A DNA stretch of 64,000 nucleotides from Clostridium sp. CF012 (lineage in GTDB: Bacteria > Bacillota > Clostridia > Clostridiales > Clostridiaceae), in NCBI RefSeq assembly GCF_018861755.1, contig NZ_JAHLEF010000013.1:1-64000 (forward strand), written 5' to 3'. A model generated the notes under the pieces. The model ran no database searches. It was not told where the DNA came from and saw only the letters and a list, made by a program, of their open reading frames with translations. Below are positions 1 through 8,591 of this stretch, in pieces (position 1 is the first letter of the stretch; each line of letters opens with the position of its first letter). Both the position numbers and the translations under genes were made by a program.

Positions 1-51
1 ACTATACATATTCGACATAAACATCAAAAATCCTTTTTGAATTAAAAAATT

Positions 52-88
52 GCTCAAAAAAAACGTCATCTCAAAATTGATGACGTTT
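52..88 (-). terminator. Intrinsic terminator of map
   Basis: A 10-bp perfect stem (61-70 with 79-88, 8-nt loop) lies just beyond the map stop codon and is followed on the minus strand by a T-rich tract. Its position and shape fit a Rho-independent terminator for the leftward map transcript. Confidence 0.8.
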
Positions 89-146
89 CTTATAGTTTTT
101 CAGTGGCCTCCAATTATTGGGGGTATTTTTAATATATACGATTGTT

Positions 147-1010
147 TTAAGTTAGTATCTCAAATCCAGTTTCAGTAACTCGTATAGTATGTTCCCACTG
201 AGATGACAATGATCCATCTATTGTAACAGCTGTCCAATCATCTTCTAGTACATCGGCTTCTGGGCTACCAATATTGATCATAGGCTCAATAGTAAAGGTC
301 ATGTTAGGTAGTAATATCATACCTTCTCCCTTTTTGCCAATATGAGGTACGAAAGGTTCTTCATGAAATTCAATTCCAACGCCATGTCCTCCATAATCAT
401 ATACTACAGAATATCCAAGACTTTCCGCATGCTTCTGAATTGCATTACCAATATCTCCAAGGGTATTGTAAGGTTTAACCTGCTGGATTCCCAAATCTAA
501 ACACTCTTTTGATACACGTACCAAATCTATTGCTTCTTTTGAAGCTTCCCCAATTATAAACATTCTATTGGCATCGCCGTAATAGCCATCTAATATGCAA
601 GTCACATCCACATTAACTATATCGCCATCCTTTAGAACTGTATCATCCGGTATGCCATGACATATCACATCATTTATTGATGTACATACACTCTTAGGAA
701 AACCACCGTAACCCAGTGGTGCTGGATACGCATTATGCTCAACAGTATATTCATGCACCCAAGTATTTATTTCATTTGTGGTTATTCCAACTTTTATTCG
801 CTCAGAAACCATATCAAGTATCTCATGAGTTAACTTACAACTTTTTCTTATACCATCTATTTGTTCCTCTGTTTTCATTATATCCCTAGGTATTTTATAA
901 CCTACCTTTTGCTCTATATTACTTATAAATATATCCTGCTCCATATGACATTTTTTATATTTTTTACCACTGTCACACCAGCAAATATCATTTCGTGATA
1001 GTATGCTCAT
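147..1010 (-). CDS. map: Type I methionine aminopeptidase with N-terminal SEC-C motif
   Basis: Removes the initiator methionine from nascent proteins in the cytoplasm. The M24 'pita-bread' fold is recognisable: the dinuclear-metal ligands appear in order as NVDVT, YYGDANR, GGHGVGIEFHE, FTIEPM and QWEHT. The first 25 residues carry a SEC-C zinc motif (CWC near residue 10, then KKCH near 21), an arrangement common in Clostridium and Bacillus MetAP paralogues and thought to aid ribosome or protein contact. The ATG chosen starts MSILSRND, 287 aa; an upstream in-frame TTG lies inside the GGGAGGAAAG ribosome site and is unlikely to be used. The gene is monocistronic, with its own terminator. The function is secure; whether this is the housekeeping or an accessory MetAP cannot be told from the window. 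Confidence 0.95.
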   Translation of the reverse strand: MSILSRNDICWCDSGKKYKKCHMEQDIFISNIEQKVGYKIPRDIMKTEEQIDGIRKSCKLTHEILDMVSERIKVGITTNEINTWVHEYTVEHNAYPAPLGYGGFPKSVCTSINDVICHGIPDDTVLKDGDIVNVDVTCILDGYYGDANRMFIIGEASKEAIDLVRVSKECLDLGIQQVKPYNTLGDIGNAIQKHAESLGYSVVYDYGGHGVGIEFHEEPFVPHIGKKGEGMILLPNMTFTIEPMINIGSPEADVLEDDWTAVTIDGSLSSQWEHTIRVTETGFEILT

Positions 1011-1242
1011 TATCTTTCCTCCCAATTAGAATTATTCAAGCCATCAATTACAACTACAATTTAGTTTAACATCATATGCTTATTTCTAAGTGATCTTAGA
1101 TTTTTAAGATTATATGCTTATTGATAGTTTCACCTTTAATTATAGTTTATAATTACAAGTATTCAACCTTATTACAAAATCTTTTTTATAGACCCTAAAA
1201 TAAGATAAAAAGGTGACCATATATAATAAGTTTGACACTGCA

Positions 1243-1267
1243 CTTAACTTAACTTAACTTAACTTAA
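1243..1267. repeat. CTTAA pentanucleotide, five perfect tandem copies
   Basis: Five uninterrupted CTTAA units lie in the gap between map and the capA-like gene, just past the capA stop on the minus strand. This is a simple sequence repeat, probably slippage-prone. No gene reads through it, so any effect would be on the 3' UTR. Confidence 0.9.
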
Positions 1268-1289
1268 TATCCTATCAGAAGGAAATGAT

Positions 1290-2579
1290 TTAATTCATAA
1301 CTTCTTTCGCTTCACCCTCTATTATTTCCGCACCTTCACCCATTAGTGTTCGAGTACTCTTCTCAGAATTTTCAGCTCTCCATACCTCTGTACTCTCATT
1401 AAGATTATATTTCCCTTTACTTGCTAGTGCGTCAGTTAATGGTAGAACTTCATAAACAAATTTATTGTTTTCAGTATACCTATGTACCCAAGTAGGTATA
1501 TAAGATACTCCACTTATTGTAATATCATTAGATGCCACACTCTTTTTAATTTGTATATTTACAATAATCCCATCTTCAGTATATCTATTATTGGTTCTTT
1601 CATATTGTTGATTTGAAATAAAATTCCCCATTGAGTAGACCACCAAGGATCTTTTACCTGTTTTTTCTGAAGTTATAAATTCCATAGGTTGAATAACGTG
1701 TGGATGACTTCCTAAAATAATATCTACCCCATAATCGCACAATGCATTTGCAATACGTGTCTGATGAACATTAGGTGCTCTCTCATATTCATTCCCCCAG
1801 TGAATAAAGAAAACAATCGCTTCTGCCCCCTTACTTTTCATTTCATCAATTTGTGCTTTAATTTTACGCAAGTCCTCTTCAATGTGTTCATAACTAAAAG
1901 TATTTACTAAATCTACGACATCACTAGGTATTTCTATTGCATTTAGTGTTTTCTTTGCTCCCTTTCTTGGTGTTTCAAAGCTATAGCTTATAACTCCTAA
2001 TTTTATGCCTTTGACTTCTTTTATTACGTAAGGCTTCTTCTGTAAATTCTCCCTTGTGCCAACAGCTATAAGGTTTCTTTTTTGGATTTCTTCAAGGGTG
2101 CTAAGAACTCCAGCACTGCCCCTGTCAATAGTATGATTGTTAATTGTCGATAATATGTCAAAGCCACTATTTTTCATAGCATCAACTATGCTACTAGGAG
2201 AATTAAAAAGTGGAAATCCTGAATATTTCTGCTTTTCACCAGCTAATGTAGTTTCAAAATTTGCAAGAGCAACATCTGCTGCTGCTATATGTGACTTAAC
2301 ATATTTAAAATTATTTTCGAAATTATATTCTCCCGTTTCCTCATTGAATTGTGCTTTTAGCTGATCTCCATGAACTAATATATCCCCTACGGCTAAAATG
2401 TTTACCACCTTATATTCGGCGTTCTCACTTACCGGTGCCTTTTTCTCAACCTCTTTTTTAATAACAAGTTGATTTTTATTTGATTTATAATTGCCACCCT
2501 GGAGATTAATAATTACTGTACTGATAAATGTAGCTACAAAGATGCATATGATTATTAGTATTTTAATAGATTTTTTCAT
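1290..2579 (-). CDS. CapA family (PGA_cap) metallophosphatase-like protein
   Basis: The protein has 429 aa with one N-terminal membrane anchor (about residues 5-26), then a calcineurin-like metallophosphatase fold of the CapA/PgsA type. Visible motifs are AVGDILVHG near residue 63, ANFETTL, NNHTIDRG, FIHWGNEY and GSHPHVIQP, which together give the metal site expected of the family. Members work outside the membrane; PgsA/CapA take part in poly-gamma-glutamate synthesis. No pgsB or pgsC neighbour is present, so capsule synthesis cannot be inferred here and a general surface phosphatase role is possible. The ATG is preceded by GTGGTGAT. It is transcribed alone and diverges from the HD-GYP gene. 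Confidence 0.85.
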   Translation of the reverse strand: MKKSIKILIIICIFVATFISTVIINLQGGNYKSNKNQLVIKKEVEKKAPVSENAEYKVVNILAVGDILVHGDQLKAQFNEETGEYNFENNFKYVKSHIAAADVALANFETTLAGEKQKYSGFPLFNSPSSIVDAMKNSGFDILSTINNHTIDRGSAGVLSTLEEIQKRNLIAVGTRENLQKKPYVIKEVKGIKLGVISYSFETPRKGAKKTLNAIEIPSDVVDLVNTFSYEHIEEDLRKIKAQIDEMKSKGAEAIVFFIHWGNEYERAPNVHQTRIANALCDYGVDIILGSHPHVIQPMEFITSEKTGKRSLVVYSMGNFISNQQYERTNNRYTEDGIIVNIQIKKSVASNDITISGVSYIPTWVHRYTENNKFVYEVLPLTDALASKGKYNLNESTEVWRAENSEKSTRTLMGEGAEIIEGEAKEVMN

Positions 2580-2917
2580 ATTATATCACCACTTTACATA
2601 TTAATTAGATTAAAATCAGTTACAAACATATTATACCATTTATTATAAAATATGTATAATATTCGCAATTATATTTTTATCGTTTTTGGGGTGATATTAT
2701 ATATATTTTTACTAAAATTTATATTTAATGTATTAAAATATCTTATTTACCTGCTATTAATAATTAATACTGTGATTTCCCCTTTTAATAGTGTAAAATA
2801 TATTATTATATACATATAACAAAACTTATCTTTAATATTAATTTTATTTTAATAATAAAACACATTAAAAATTAAATAGTATTGTTTGATTATATACATT
2901 TGGGGTGTGATATATTT
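2580..2917. other. AT-rich divergent intergenic region
   Basis: About 340 bases separate the divergent capA-like and HD-GYP genes. They are extremely AT-rich and should hold both promoters. No convincing -35/-10 pair, operator, hairpin or small gene stands out. Confidence 0.5.
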
Positions 2918-4036
2918 ATGAGACTTATACCAATAGAGTTTTCAAAACCAGGAGATTGTTTGGCTAAAACTATATTTGATAATGATGGAAGAGTTTTATT
3001 AAGAGAAGGTGTTATATTAACTGAAATTTTTTTAATAAGAATTAGACGTTTAAAAGTTTATTCTATTTATATTAATTATGAATATAGCGATATTATAATT
3101 GAGGATGTTATAAAACCTGAGTTACGCCAAAATGCTATAAAAGCCATAAAAGAAACCTTTTATAGCTTTGAAAAATATAGTTTATATTCTAGTAATACAA
3201 ATTTCAATGAAAAAAAATTTGCCAAAGAAAAACAAACCTATTTCGAATCTATAGGATGTATTGCCAAAGATATAATTGACGAAATTATAAGCAAGAAAAA
3301 TGTAATGATTAATTTGGTAGACATTAAAAGCATGGATAATTATACCTATCAACATTCTGTAAACGTAGCTGTGATTTCTCTGGTACTCGGAGTTCAATTA
3401 CAATTAAATCAAAATGATCTTTACACTTTATGTATGGGTGCATTGATACATGACATAGGTAAGGTCCTTATTCCAAAAGATATAGTTTTAAAGCCTGGCC
3501 CCTTAACCCATGAAGAGTTTGAGCTTATAAAGCAGCATACTACAAAAGGCTATGATTACTTAAAAGGTTGTTTGGATATATCTGCTCCCACTAGAATTGT
3601 TGCTCTTCAACATCATGAAAAAATGGATGGACACGGGTATCCCGATAATGTAAAGAATAAATCTATAAATAGATTTGCTAGAATTGTTGCTATTGCCGAT
3701 GTGTATGATGCACTAACTTCGGATAGACCTTATAGAAAGGCTATGAGTCCTAATGATGCTGTAGAATATATACCGGCCCATGGAGATACTCAATTTGATT
3801 ATGAAATGGTTAAAGCATTTTCTAAGGCAGTTGTTCCTTACCCACCTGAAACCCTAGTAAAACTAAACACTGGTGATATTGGTGTTGTAACCGCTGTATT
3901 TCCTAACTTTGGTTTAAGACCAGAAGTTAAAATTATAAAAAGAGGGTCCGCCGCCAATTCAAGAGAGGTTGGATCTCCGGTTTCATTAGTGGATCAATTG
4001 GATATTGTAATTCAAAACATTGAATTTGCTATTTAA
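2918..4036 (+). CDS. HD-GYP domain protein, probable cyclic-di-GMP phosphodiesterase
   Basis: The protein has about 372 aa: an N-terminal region of about 110 residues without a recognised sensor domain, then a full HD-GYP domain. Seen are the HD pair in IHDIGKVLIP, the following KPGPLT segment, HHEKMDGHGYP (the HHExxDGxGYP signature) and the IADVYDALTSDRPYRKA helix. The family hydrolyses c-di-GMP to pGpG or GMP through a metal centre. No transmembrane segment or receiver domain is visible, so it is probably cytoplasmic. The start is the ATG (MRLIPIEF) 10 nt after TGGGGTG; an upstream in-frame TTG at 2882 has no ribosome site. A strong terminator follows, so the gene is monocistronic. Confidence 0.9.
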   Translation: MRLIPIEFSKPGDCLAKTIFDNDGRVLLREGVILTEIFLIRIRRLKVYSIYINYEYSDIIIEDVIKPELRQNAIKAIKETFYSFEKYSLYSSNTNFNEKKFAKEKQTYFESIGCIAKDIIDEIISKKNVMINLVDIKSMDNYTYQHSVNVAVISLVLGVQLQLNQNDLYTLCMGALIHDIGKVLIPKDIVLKPGPLTHEEFELIKQHTTKGYDYLKGCLDISAPTRIVALQHHEKMDGHGYPDNVKNKSINRFARIVAIADVYDALTSDRPYRKAMSPNDAVEYIPAHGDTQFDYEMVKAFSKAVVPYPPETLVKLNTGDIGVVTAVFPNFGLRPEVKIIKRGSAANSREVGSPVSLVDQLDIVIQNIEFAI

Positions 4037-4117
4037 TATTCTATAAGTATGTCTTAATTATCCGTTAAGTCATACGCTGGGTTGTAATATTAACCACTAT
4101 TTTAACTTAAACGCTAT

Positions 4118-4152
4118 AAAGGATATTCTGAAATATCAGAATATCCTTTTAT
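4118..4152 (+). terminator. Terminator of the HD-GYP gene
   Basis: A 14-bp perfect stem (4118-4131 with 4136-4149), 4-nt AATA loop and TTTT tail lie 80 nt after the HD-GYP stop codon. Confidence 0.85.
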
Positions 4153-4249
4153 ATTAAAAATCATAAATTAACTTAATCAATCAGGTCTAGGCTACTCAAC
4201 TCACTTTATATTTCCTAAAAGCCTCTATTCCTTAGCCCTGGGAATCTTA

Positions 4250-4507
4250 CTATATAATCCTTTTATGATTCTCATATTTGTTAGAACCAGCATTGGCTAC
4301 TAGATTATTATTAGCTATTTCTGTAGCTTCTTCAATATTCTTAGCCTTAAACATTATAGTTCCACCATTTCTATTATACATCCCACCACAAATTAGATAC
4401 TTAGAAGAATGATTAACCTTGCTTGTACTTTCAGTATAAGTTATTGCTAAACTGTCATTACCCTCTTGTGAATAATTAATCTTAACCCATAAATCCTTTG
4501 TTTCCAT
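4250..4507 (-). CDS. Small protein of unknown function under LexA (SOS) control
   Basis: An 85-aa soluble, mixed-charge protein beginning METKDLWV, with a GGMYNRNGG segment in the middle and a predicted helix (FKAKNIEEATEIANNN) towards the C-terminus. I do not recognise the family. The gene is real: an ideal GGAGGT ribosome site precedes the ATG, and upstream lies a near-consensus sigma-A promoter whose 17-bp spacer contains a perfect LexA/Cheo-type palindrome. It should therefore be repressed in normal growth and induced by DNA damage. It stands alone between a terminator and a two-component operon. SOS-induced small proteins are often division inhibitors, repair accessories or toxins; nothing in the sequence chooses among these. 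Confidence 0.85.
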   Translation of the reverse strand: METKDLWVKINYSQEGNDSLAITYTESTSKVNHSSKYLICGGMYNRNGGTIMFKAKNIEEATEIANNNLVANAGSNKYENHKRII

Positions 4508-4614
4508 ATTGTTTTACCTCCAGTTAAATAATCCACTAAAGTGGTCCATAAAATACAATAGCTATATATTAAAAAATACTTTACAGGTATTTTTACCCTT
4601 AATACTATATTCAT

Positions 4615-4643
4615 ATTATAGCGAACGTTTGTTCGTAAGTCAA
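4615..4643 (-). promoter_or_regulatory. Sigma-A promoter with LexA operator in the spacer
   Basis: On the minus strand TTGACT (4638-4643) and TATAAT (4615-4620) are separated by exactly 17 bp. The spacer contains CGAACAAACGTTCG (4622-4635), which fits the Gram-positive LexA consensus CGAAC-N4-GTTCG. Placement between the -35 and -10 boxes would block RNA polymerase directly. It drives the 85-aa gene with a leader of about 100 nt. Confidence 0.93.
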
Positions 4644-4792
4644 TAGATTTTGTAAATTTTTAAGATCTTTGTTAAATATATATGCTTGTCCTATGATATT
4701 TATTACTCATATTAAACATTACCAGTAAACCTTATTACCCGTATATCCAAAAAATACCACCGATTAGAAAAAGCACAAGTTTAGAATATATT

Positions 4793-5488
4793 TTATACCC
4801 TAAGCCTGTACCCAGTGCCCCAAACGGTTTCAATATATTGAGGATTCGATGTAGATGATTCAATTTTTTCTCTCACTCTTCCAATATGTACTGTAACAGT
4901 TGCAGTATCTCCTATAGCATCAAATCCCCAAATTTTTTCAAATAATTCATCTTTGCTAAATACTCTGTTGGGATTTTCAGCTAGATACAGCAATAGGTCA
5001 AATTCCTTTTGAGCTAAATTTATTGTCTCACCATTCATAAATACCTGTCTGCAATCCTTTTTTATTTCTAGACCTCTTATTATAATCGTACTATTTTTGA
5101 CGCCGCCTTTAAATTTATTCTTTATTCTTTCGTAATTTCTAAGATGTGACTTAACCCTAGCCACAAGTTCACTGGGATTGAAGGGCTTTGTAATATAATC
5201 ATCCGCACCAAGACTGAGCCCCTTAATTTTATCAATATCTTCCTTTTTTGCAGAAACCATTAAAACTGGAATGTCTTTCTCCTCTTGCAAACTACGCAGA
5301 ATAGTATATCCATCTATTTTAGGAAGCATAACATCCAGAATTAGCAAGTCAAATCCATTGGTTTTTAATGCATTTAGTCCGTCTACACCGTTGTTACATA
5401 TCTTAACTTCAAAGCCTTCCAGCTCTAAATAGTCTTTTTCCAGTTCAGCAATGCATTCATCATCTTCAACTATTAAAATTCTTTTCAT
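4793..5488 (-). CDS. OmpR-family response regulator
   Basis: The protein has 231 aa: an N-terminal receiver domain and a C-terminal winged-helix DNA-binding domain. The receiver shows the acidic pair at 9-10, phospho-acceptor D52 in LILDVMLP and K101 in ITKPF; the effector domain ends in the usual VWGTGYRL hairpin. It lies 9 nt after the sensor kinase gene and is the last gene of a leftward operon (secreted protein, ABC ATPase, permease, kinase, regulator). OmpR-type regulators bind direct repeats spaced about 11 bp apart; exactly such a triplet lies upstream of the first operon gene, which points to autoregulation. Confidence 0.95.
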   Translation of the reverse strand: MKRILIVEDDECIAELEKDYLELEGFEVKICNNGVDGLNALKTNGFDLLILDVMLPKIDGYTILRSLQEEKDIPVLMVSAKKEDIDKIKGLSLGADDYITKPFNPSELVARVKSHLRNYERIKNKFKGGVKNSTIIIRGLEIKKDCRQVFMNGETINLAQKEFDLLLYLAENPNRVFSKDELFEKIWGFDAIGDTATVTVHIGRVREKIESSTSNPQYIETVWGTGYRLRV

Positions 5489-5497
5489 ATTAATCCT

Positions 5498-6940
5498 CTA
5501 CCCTTCTGATATTTTTCCAAATGATATCAAAATGCTTGTACCCTTACTTTCATGACTCACTGCCCATATTTTTCCTTTATGGCCCTCTACAATTTGTTTT
5601 GCAATGGCAAGTCCAAGTCCACTTCCACTTGCTTCACTTCTTGCGCAGTCTGCTCTGTAAAATCTGTCAAAAATTTTATTTACATCCTTCTCGTCAATAC
5701 CAGAGCCATTATCCCTTATCTCAATAATAATACTAGAATTAGTTTCTCGAAGCATTATTGTAATTTCCCCTTGCTCTTTATCCATATATTTATGAGCATT
5801 ATCAATTATATTTAGTATAACCCTCATCAATCTTTCTCTATCAATTTTAACGTATTTTGATGCTTTCAGGTCGTTTTTTAAACAAATTTTTATATTTGAT
5901 TTTTCTAGTTCTAGCGCACTCTCATGAATACAGTAATTAAAGTAATCTATAATATCCGTTTTTTCAAAGTTAAATGGAAGTTGGCTCAAATCTAATTTAG
6001 AGTATAACAATAAGTCATCAATCATAACATCCATCTGCTCCGCCTTAGAATAAACAGTTTTTAAATAACGTTCTGCCTTTTCAGGAGTGTTCGCAACCCC
6101 ATCTAAAATACCCTTAACATAGCCTTTTATTGAGGTTATAGGTGTTTTAAGATCATGGGATATACTAGATACTAGCATTGTCCTATTATCATCGTACTTC
6201 TGTTTCAAAATAATAGAATCCTTAAGTTGTATTCTCATCTTTTCAAAATCAGCACATAAATCCACAATTTCTTGGTCACCAACTTCAGTAATTTCAATGC
6301 TTAAGTCACCCTTACTAATGTCTCCTACTGCTATTTTTAAAAGAGATAATGGTTTTATTATCCTTTTTGAGAGCAGATAGGACATAACTATGTTAACCGC
6401 TATAAAAGTCGTAAGGAATATCACAAGGATAAATATAATAAACTTTTCAAGAATACCTGCATACTCAAAAGTTGGTGCCAATAAAATGGCATGTCCTATC
6501 ACATCATCTTTAAATCTAATTGGTGCTACTTCCACCATGTAGGCTTTAGAATCAATTACAACTATTTTCTTTTGAGCTTTACTTTCAGATTCTAATAAAC
6601 ATTTTTCTATATCAATTTTATTTACATCCTTAGAAGTGAAAATAACAGTATTATTTTTAAGAATTATAAGATCTCCATCTATATTTGCTAGCTTCTGGTG
6701 CAAATACTTCTGAAACTTTGGATCTTCTATATCCTCAGAATTTTGTTTCCATATTACACTTTTAGTATCAGATAACTCCGTTTTTATAGATATAAATTTT
6801 TTAAAATTATCATAACCTAAATCCCTATTAAACATCTTTGAGGATACAAAAATAAATAGGAATGCAGCTATAATTGTAATTGCAAAAGGTATTACTATAG
6901 TTATAGTATTGGAAAGAAGTAACCGCTTTTTTATGTTCAT
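5498..6940 (-). CDS. Membrane sensor histidine kinase
   Basis: The protein has 480 aa: a first membrane helix near residues 8-34, an extracytoplasmic loop of about 130 residues, a second helix near 165-190, a HAMP linker, and HisKA with H262 in SSISHDLKTP. The ATPase domain follows, with NIIDNAHKY (N box), DNGSGID (G1) and GSGLGLA (G2). It should phosphorylate the regulator encoded 9 nt downstream. The start is the ATG of MNIKKR; the in-frame GTG three codons earlier is part of the GAGGTG ribosome site. Linkage to an ABC exporter suggests sensing of an antimicrobial or envelope stress that the transporter relieves; this is inference from operon structure. Confidence 0.95.
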   Translation of the reverse strand: MNIKKRLLLSNTITIVIPFAITIIAAFLFIFVSSKMFNRDLGYDNFKKFISIKTELSDTKSVIWKQNSEDIEDPKFQKYLHQKLANIDGDLIILKNNTVIFTSKDVNKIDIEKCLLESESKAQKKIVVIDSKAYMVEVAPIRFKDDVIGHAILLAPTFEYAGILEKFIIFILVIFLTTFIAVNIVMSYLLSKRIIKPLSLLKIAVGDISKGDLSIEITEVGDQEIVDLCADFEKMRIQLKDSIILKQKYDDNRTMLVSSISHDLKTPITSIKGYVKGILDGVANTPEKAERYLKTVYSKAEQMDVMIDDLLLYSKLDLSQLPFNFEKTDIIDYFNYCIHESALELEKSNIKICLKNDLKASKYVKIDRERLMRVILNIIDNAHKYMDKEQGEITIMLRETNSSIIIEIRDNGSGIDEKDVNKIFDRFYRADCARSEASGSGLGLAIAKQIVEGHKGKIWAVSHESKGTSILISFGKISEG

Positions 6941-6984
6941 CCCTATCACCTCAAAAATCCCTTAAATTAGTTTAATTTCAACTT

Positions 6985-7737
6985 TTAAAATTCTTTTTTA
7001 TCAAATAAATAATATCCCGCTGTAAAAAATATTATACCATAACTGAGCATCATCATAAACTGAAGAAAGATTTTAAAAGTAGGAATAGTCTCCATAAGGA
7101 ACAGTGTATACCAGTTCAACATTGAGGTAATAAATATTCCAGAAAGTCTATAAAATATAATTCCTAGTCCTTTAAACGTAACGAAAACAAAAATAGAGAG
7201 GAAAAATACGCTTATCCCACTTCTAATTATATTTGTGAAAAACACGATTATTATGGATAAAATAGCCATAGGAATTAATGTTACAACGTAAGAAATTAAG
7301 ATTTTTAAAACATTTCCTATAGAAAAGGAGTTTGAATTAAAAAGACAGCCAGCTAGTATTGAAAAAACCATTACAAATAAAAGGTTGGCAAGTATAAATA
7401 ACATAATTGCAGTTAATTTTGCGCTGTAAAACTTCAATCTTGAAATGGGTCTGGTAAGTGCTATCTTCATAGTATTTTGTGAAAATTCTCCTGAAAAGCT
7501 TTCTATGGTAACAAGCGCCGTAAATAGAGGAAGAATTGTATTTACTACTACTGATAGTACCATTATAGGAAAGTCCATACTAGAAACCCCGCGCAGTCCA
7601 AAACCAGTTCTCAATACCACCATGGATAACTGTCCTATTATGATGAAAATAAGTGATATAATCACCGCAACCAAAACTTTTTTTCTTTTATATAGTTTTT
7701 CAATCTCATTTGTTAAAGCAGCTTTAAATTCTACCAT
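6985..7737 (-). CDS. ABC-2 type transporter permease
   Basis: A 250-aa integral membrane protein with six predicted helices in the usual ABC-2 layout. A short cytoplasmic N-terminus (KAALTNEIEKLYKRKK) leads into the first helix, and FSGEFSQNTMKIALTRPISR is the typical coupling segment after the second. Its start overlaps the end of the ATPase gene by 14 nt, so translation is coupled and the two form one transporter. Size and organisation resemble bacitracin/lantibiotic self-protection and BcrAB-like exporters. The substrate is not evident from the sequence. Confidence 0.9.
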   Translation of the reverse strand: MVEFKAALTNEIEKLYKRKKVLVAVIISLIFIIIGQLSMVVLRTGFGLRGVSSMDFPIMVLSVVVNTILPLFTALVTIESFSGEFSQNTMKIALTRPISRLKFYSAKLTAIMLFILANLLFVMVFSILAGCLFNSNSFSIGNVLKILISYVVTLIPMAILSIIIVFFTNIIRSGISVFFLSIFVFVTFKGLGIIFYRLSGIFITSMLNWYTLFLMETIPTFKIFLQFMMMLSYGIIFFTAGYYLFDKKEF

Positions 7738-8449
7738 TTCTTTCTACCTCGCTAACAAAATAATTTTCAAGGGAAGCATAATTGTTTAATATATTTTTCA
7801 TTGTATCAACATTAAGCATTTTCCCATCGTATAGTACACCAATATTAGTACAAGTAAGTTCCACATCATGAATAAGATGGCTTGAGATGAAAAATGTAGC
7901 TTTTTCTTTTTCTACCAAATCTTTTATTATATTCCTCATAGAAATCATTCCTTCAACATCAAGCCCATTTAAGGGTTCGTCTAAAATAATAACTTCTGGA
8001 CGAGATAAAATTGCAGCGGAAATTCCTAATCTTTGTTTCATCCCAAGTGAAAATTTTCTTGGTTTCTCATTTTTATATTTTAACATTCCCGTAAGTTCTA
8101 AAACTTCATTAATTCTCTCGTCATCAACATCTTTATAATATCTTGAAAATTGTTTTAAATTCTCATAAGCCGTTAAATATAGATAGGATTCTGCTGTTTC
8201 TATAATACAACCTACCTTTTGCATTGCAAGCTCATGTTCTTCCAATATACTATGTCCTAAAATTTTAACATCTCCACTGTCTGGTTTTATAAGTCCCGTC
8301 ATGATTTTCATAGCAGTCGTCTTACCTGCACCGTTGGGTCCCAAAAATCCAAAGATATCGCCTTTATGTATATCAAGGTTAATATCTGTTATACCTCTTC
8401 CATTTTTGTATATCTTGGAAAGGTTTTTGATTTCAATAACTTTATCCAT
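7724..8449 (-). CDS. ABC transporter ATP-binding protein
   Basis: A 241-aa nucleotide-binding subunit with Walker A GPNGAGKT (37-44), signature FSLGMKQR, Walker B VIILDEP and switch histidine in SSHL. The last 40 residues form the short C-terminal extension common in BcrA/DrrA-type exporters. It pairs with the overlapping permease gene. It is the second gene of the operon, 140 nt after the secreted-protein gene; a long hairpin sits in that gap. Confidence 0.95.
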   Translation of the reverse strand: MDKVIEIKNLSKIYKNGRGITDINLDIHKGDIFGFLGPNGAGKTTAMKIMTGLIKPDSGDVKILGHSILEEHELAMQKVGCIIETAESYLYLTAYENLKQFSRYYKDVDDERINEVLELTGMLKYKNEKPRKFSLGMKQRLGISAAILSRPEVIILDEPLNGLDVEGMISMRNIIKDLVEKEKATFFISSHLIHDVELTCTNIGVLYDGKMLNVDTMKNILNNYASLENYFVSEVERNGRI

Positions 8450-8479
8450 TTATATACCTCCCAAATTTAGTAGCCACAT

Positions 8480-8531
8480 GAAAATAAATAGCAAGCCAGT
8501 ATAATAGATATTTCACTTGTTATTTATTTTC
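8480..8531 (-). promoter_or_regulatory. Long hairpin between secreted-protein and ABC genes
   Basis: Two 16-nt arms (8480-8495 and 8516-8531), complementary except for one G-U pair, enclose a 20-nt loop. No T-run follows on the minus strand, so it is not a classical terminator. It may stabilise or process the mRNA and so set different levels for the secreted protein and the transporter. Confidence 0.6.
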
Positions 8532-8591
8532 ATATGCCATATTTGTATGTTTTTTAGAGTTCCAAGCCTTTAATGCTAGTGAACTTATTTA

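Noticed and set aside
2137-2364. 75-codon frame opposite the capA-like gene
   Set aside because: Antisense shadow without start signals.
7445-7789. 114-codon frame opposite the ABC permease
   Set aside because: Antisense shadow of the permease and ATPase overlap region.
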